NCBI GenBank assembly: GCA_964550025.1
Contig: CAZJYI010000352.1
Coordinates: 1 to 5,200 of the forward strand
Length of the DNA stretch: 5,200 nucleotides
Reading direction: 5' to 3'
Origin: CAZJYI01 sp964550025
GTDB lineage: Bacteria > Verrucomicrobiota > Kiritimatiellia > UBA8416 > CAYOBW01
The notes beneath the pieces were generated by a model, which worked only from the letters and a program-made list of their open reading frames with translations, was not told the origin of the DNA and made no database searches. The translations under genes and the position numbers were made by a program. Below, piece by piece: positions 3,871 through 5,200 of this stretch. Each line of letters opens with the position of its first letter. The stretch's first letter is position 1.

Positions 3871-5013
3871 CTATTCTCCGCCGCGAACCGGCCAGACGTT
3901 GCGCGTGTACGTCTTAGTGGCGTAGATGACGGTGCCACTGGGCAGGTACACGACCCACGCGGCGGCCGTACCGGACGCGTACGTCGTGCCGGACCAGTAG
4001 TAAGACGACTGGACGTTGTTGAACGGATCACCTGCCGACCATTGCCCCGTGCCTGCCGTATCGCACAACGCCGGGTTGTACAATCCATAGTCGATCAGGC
4101 TTTGCAGTTCCTTCACCGTCGGCAATCGCCAATCCCCGGCCGACGAGCCGTCGCTCAGCCCCTGCTGCCCGTTCGCCAGCGAATTGCAGATGCTCAGTGC
4201 ATTGGCCCATGTTTCCGTCCCGTCCCCCGCATCCGCGTCTTTCAGCCAGATCAGACCGGTCAGGTTGTCCGTCACCGTGCCGTTGCCGTTGTCCGTGAAG
4301 CGCGGGCTGGACCAGGCCACACCGGGCTCCAGGTCCCCGTCATCCCCCGTGGCATAGGACGTCGTCTGTCCGGTCTTCTCCACCGGGGCGGGATAGGCCG
4401 AGATGCTCGCCGTGCCCGTGATCTCGCTGCCGTCCACCCAGGCCTTATTCCCCGTGGCAATGTCCGCCGCCGTGGCATCGCCCGAGGTCGTATCCACGAC
4501 CTCCGTCTTGCCCGCCACGCCAAAGATGTTTGCACCGGCCTTGATATTGCCGGTCACTAGATCCGTGTCGCTTGCCGTGGCCGTCTTCGACCCGCTGTAT
4601 AGGCCATCCGTGACCGTGATCACCAGCGCCCCGTCCGCACCGTTCAGGTTGGCACCCGCAGGCACCGTGCCGGACTGCTGACCCCAAGACCCGGAGTTCA
4701 GCCCCCAGAAGACCTTGCCCGCCAACACGTCGGAGGCCGAGGCGGCCGCCGCATTCGTGGCCGGTGCCGTGGCCATGATTTCGTCCACCGTGTGACCCGA
4801 GCTGCCGGGACCGGCGACCGGTTCCGCAAAGGCACCCGTGCGCTTCGCGCCCGGTGTGCCAGCATCCAGCCGGTTGTACACATCCTCCAGCGTGTACATC
4901 GCGCTGCCCGCACTCGTCGGTGCGGCCGGCGAATCCGTGTTCCCCGCCCGAGTCCCCACGACCATCGCCGCCAGTACCAACACCGCCATTGCCGCCGTCC
5001 GCCACTTCAACAT
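3871..5013 (-). CDS. DGR target: secreted DUF1566/Lcl C-terminal (C-type-lectin-like) protein
   Basis: A 380-residue exported protein. Start 5013 is chosen because GGAGG (5024-5020) lies 6 nt upstream and a signal peptide follows at once: MLKWR, a hydrophobic core AMAVLVLAAMVVG, then TRA before GNTDS (cleavage near 23). Residues 40-210 are low-complexity linker-like modules, including ASDVLAGKVFWGLNSGSWG (93-111), TGNIKAGANIFGVAGKT (154-170) and GNKAWVDGSEITGT (188-201). The DUF1566/Lcl domain runs from RFTDNGNGTVTDNLTGLIW (238-256) through GDWRLPTVKELQSLIDYG (293-310) to YYWSGTT (338-344). This fold is a frequent DGR target because it tolerates surface variation, probably for ligand binding at the cell exterior. 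The VR fills the C-terminus (352-380, probably from about 345), ending WPVRGGE. It is the first gene of the cluster, with a promoter at 5099-5126. The actual ligand is unknown. Confidence 0.92.
   Translation of the reverse strand: MLKWRTAAMAVLVLAAMVVGTRAGNTDSPAAPTSAGSAMYTLEDVYNRLDAGTPGAKRTGAFAEPVAGPGSSGHTVDEIMATAPATNAAAASASDVLAGKVFWGLNSGSWGQQSGTVPAGANLNGADGALVITVTDGLYSGSKTATASDTDLVTGNIKAGANIFGVAGKTEVVDTTSGDATAADIATGNKAWVDGSEITGTASISAYPAPVEKTGQTTSYATGDDGDLEPGVAWSSPRFTDNGNGTVTDNLTGLIWLKDADAGDGTETWANALSICNSLANGQQGLSDGSSAGDWRLPTVKELQSLIDYGLYNPALCDTAGTGQWSAGDPFNNVQSSYYWSGTTYASGTAAAWVVYLPSGTVIYATKTYTRNVWPVRGGE
3873..3899 (-). promoter_or_regulatory. Probable IMH (initiation of mutagenic homing) at the VR 3' end
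   Basis: The 3'-most 22 bp of VR and TR are identical (3873-3894 versus 2645-2666). There is one G/C difference at 3895/2667, then four identical bases. A GC-rich, near-invariant 3' end with few TR/VR differences matches the IMH/IMH* arrangement that makes DGR homing directional. Assigned by position and conservation only. Confidence 0.6.
3873..3961 (-). repeat. DGR variable repeat (VR)
   Basis: It aligns to the TR at 2645-2733 over 89 bp, ungapped. Within 3913-3961 eleven of twelve differences fall on template adenines (for example AAC to GTC, TAC, CCC, ATC), the direct trace of mutagenic retrohoming. It encodes AWVVYLPSGTVIYAT and KTYTRNVWPVRGGE. Within 3895-3912 most differences are not at template adenines. 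Diversification-like codons continue upstream to about 3981, past the end of TR homology. Confidence 0.92.
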
Positions 5014-5019
5014 GCCACA

Positions 5020-5024
5020 CCTCC
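5020..5024 (-). promoter_or_regulatory. Shine-Dalgarno that decides the target-gene start
   Basis: GGAGG, 6 nt before the ATG at 5013. The frame is open further upstream (ATG at 5097), but that start would put charged residues before the signal peptide and lies at the promoter's expected transcription start. Confidence 0.8.
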
Positions 5025-5098
5025 GTTCCATTGACCTTTCTGCATTACGCCTCGTGCTGTCCGTCTGCAACGATACGAATATCAAGCTTCTGACCACC

Positions 5099-5126
5099 AG
5101 AATATGTCCCCCCCCTGGAATGTCAA
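5099..5126 (-). promoter_or_regulatory. Sigma70-like promoter of the DGR target gene, G8 spacer
   Basis: A perfect TTGACA (5126-5121), 16 bp, then TATTCT (5104-5099). The transcript would start near 5092, giving a leader of about 80 nt before the ATG at 5013. The spacer holds eight consecutive G on the transcribed-sense strand (5115-5108). Confidence 0.6.
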
Positions 5127-5144
5127 GCCCTGAGATACTCGTAA

Positions 5145-5183
5145 CCGGCCAATAAGAATTTGCTTTCCCGAACTTCCGGCCAA
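5145..5183. repeat. Two CCGGCCAA direct repeats upstream of the promoter
   Basis: Identical 8-mers at 5145-5152 and 5176-5183, 31 bp apart (about three helical turns), 19 bp and more upstream of the -35 box. This geometry could suit a regulator, but two 8-mers in GC-rich DNA may be chance. Confidence 0.3.
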
Positions 5184-5200
5184 CACGTCTGCTGGGCCAC

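Noticed and set aside
3871..5097. Longer start for the target protein at 5097
   Set aside because: It would prepend 28 polar residues to a clear signal peptide and starts about where transcription is expected to begin; the ATG at 5013 has GGAGG at proper spacing.

Overview
The window is GC-rich and almost entirely minus-strand coding. It holds a diversity-generating retroelement (DGR): a cassette in which a reverse transcriptase copies a template repeat (TR) with errors at adenines and writes the product into the variable repeat (VR) at the 3' end of a target gene. The host cannot be named from this sequence. The DUF1566 surface protein, the GYAWxENxGW repeat protein and a REP-associated transposase whose repeats encode 'EGEA'-like peptides resemble what I recall from uncultured Planctomycetota/Verrucomicrobiota/Kiritimatiellota-type genomes. 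That is an impression, not a classification.

Layout, in the direction of transcription (right to left). (1) At 5099-5126 there is a good sigma70-like promoter whose spacer contains a run of eight G. (2) At 5013-3871 lies a secreted DUF1566/Lcl-type (C-type-lectin-like) target protein whose last ~29-36 codons are the VR. (3) At 3870-3731 there is a phased A-tract stretch and three perfect hairpins just after the VR. (4) At 3730-3314 lies a small protein like MutS domain I, with REP-like repeats in its 3' end. (5) At 3317-2772, overlapping the previous gene by ATGA, lies a REP-associated tyrosine (HUH) transposase that itself contains a 68-bp REP element. (6) At 2760-2736 there is a single REP half-repeat, followed at once by the TR at 2733-2645. 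(7) At 2605-1106 lies the DGR reverse transcriptase, with YCDD and IGNLTSQ motifs and a C-terminal extension that also looks like MutS domain I. (8) At 1068-523 lies a secreted GYAW-repeat protein, followed by a terminator-like hairpin. (9) At 213-1, running off the left edge, is the start of what is probably a transposase gene.

How it fits together. The TR translates as a typical Asn-rich DGR template, and the VR matches it over 89 bp with mismatches mostly at template adenines, so the retroelement has worked on this target. No Avd-type accessory gene is visible; the MutS-I-like protein occupies that position. The locus has also been invaded: a REP half-repeat abuts the 5' end of the TR exactly where VR homology stops, while the VR looks diversified further upstream. 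The TR therefore appears truncated. One block of the VR also differs from the TR at non-adenine positions, suggesting that it was last written from a different or older template. Whether the element is still active, or borrows a TR elsewhere, cannot be told from this window.
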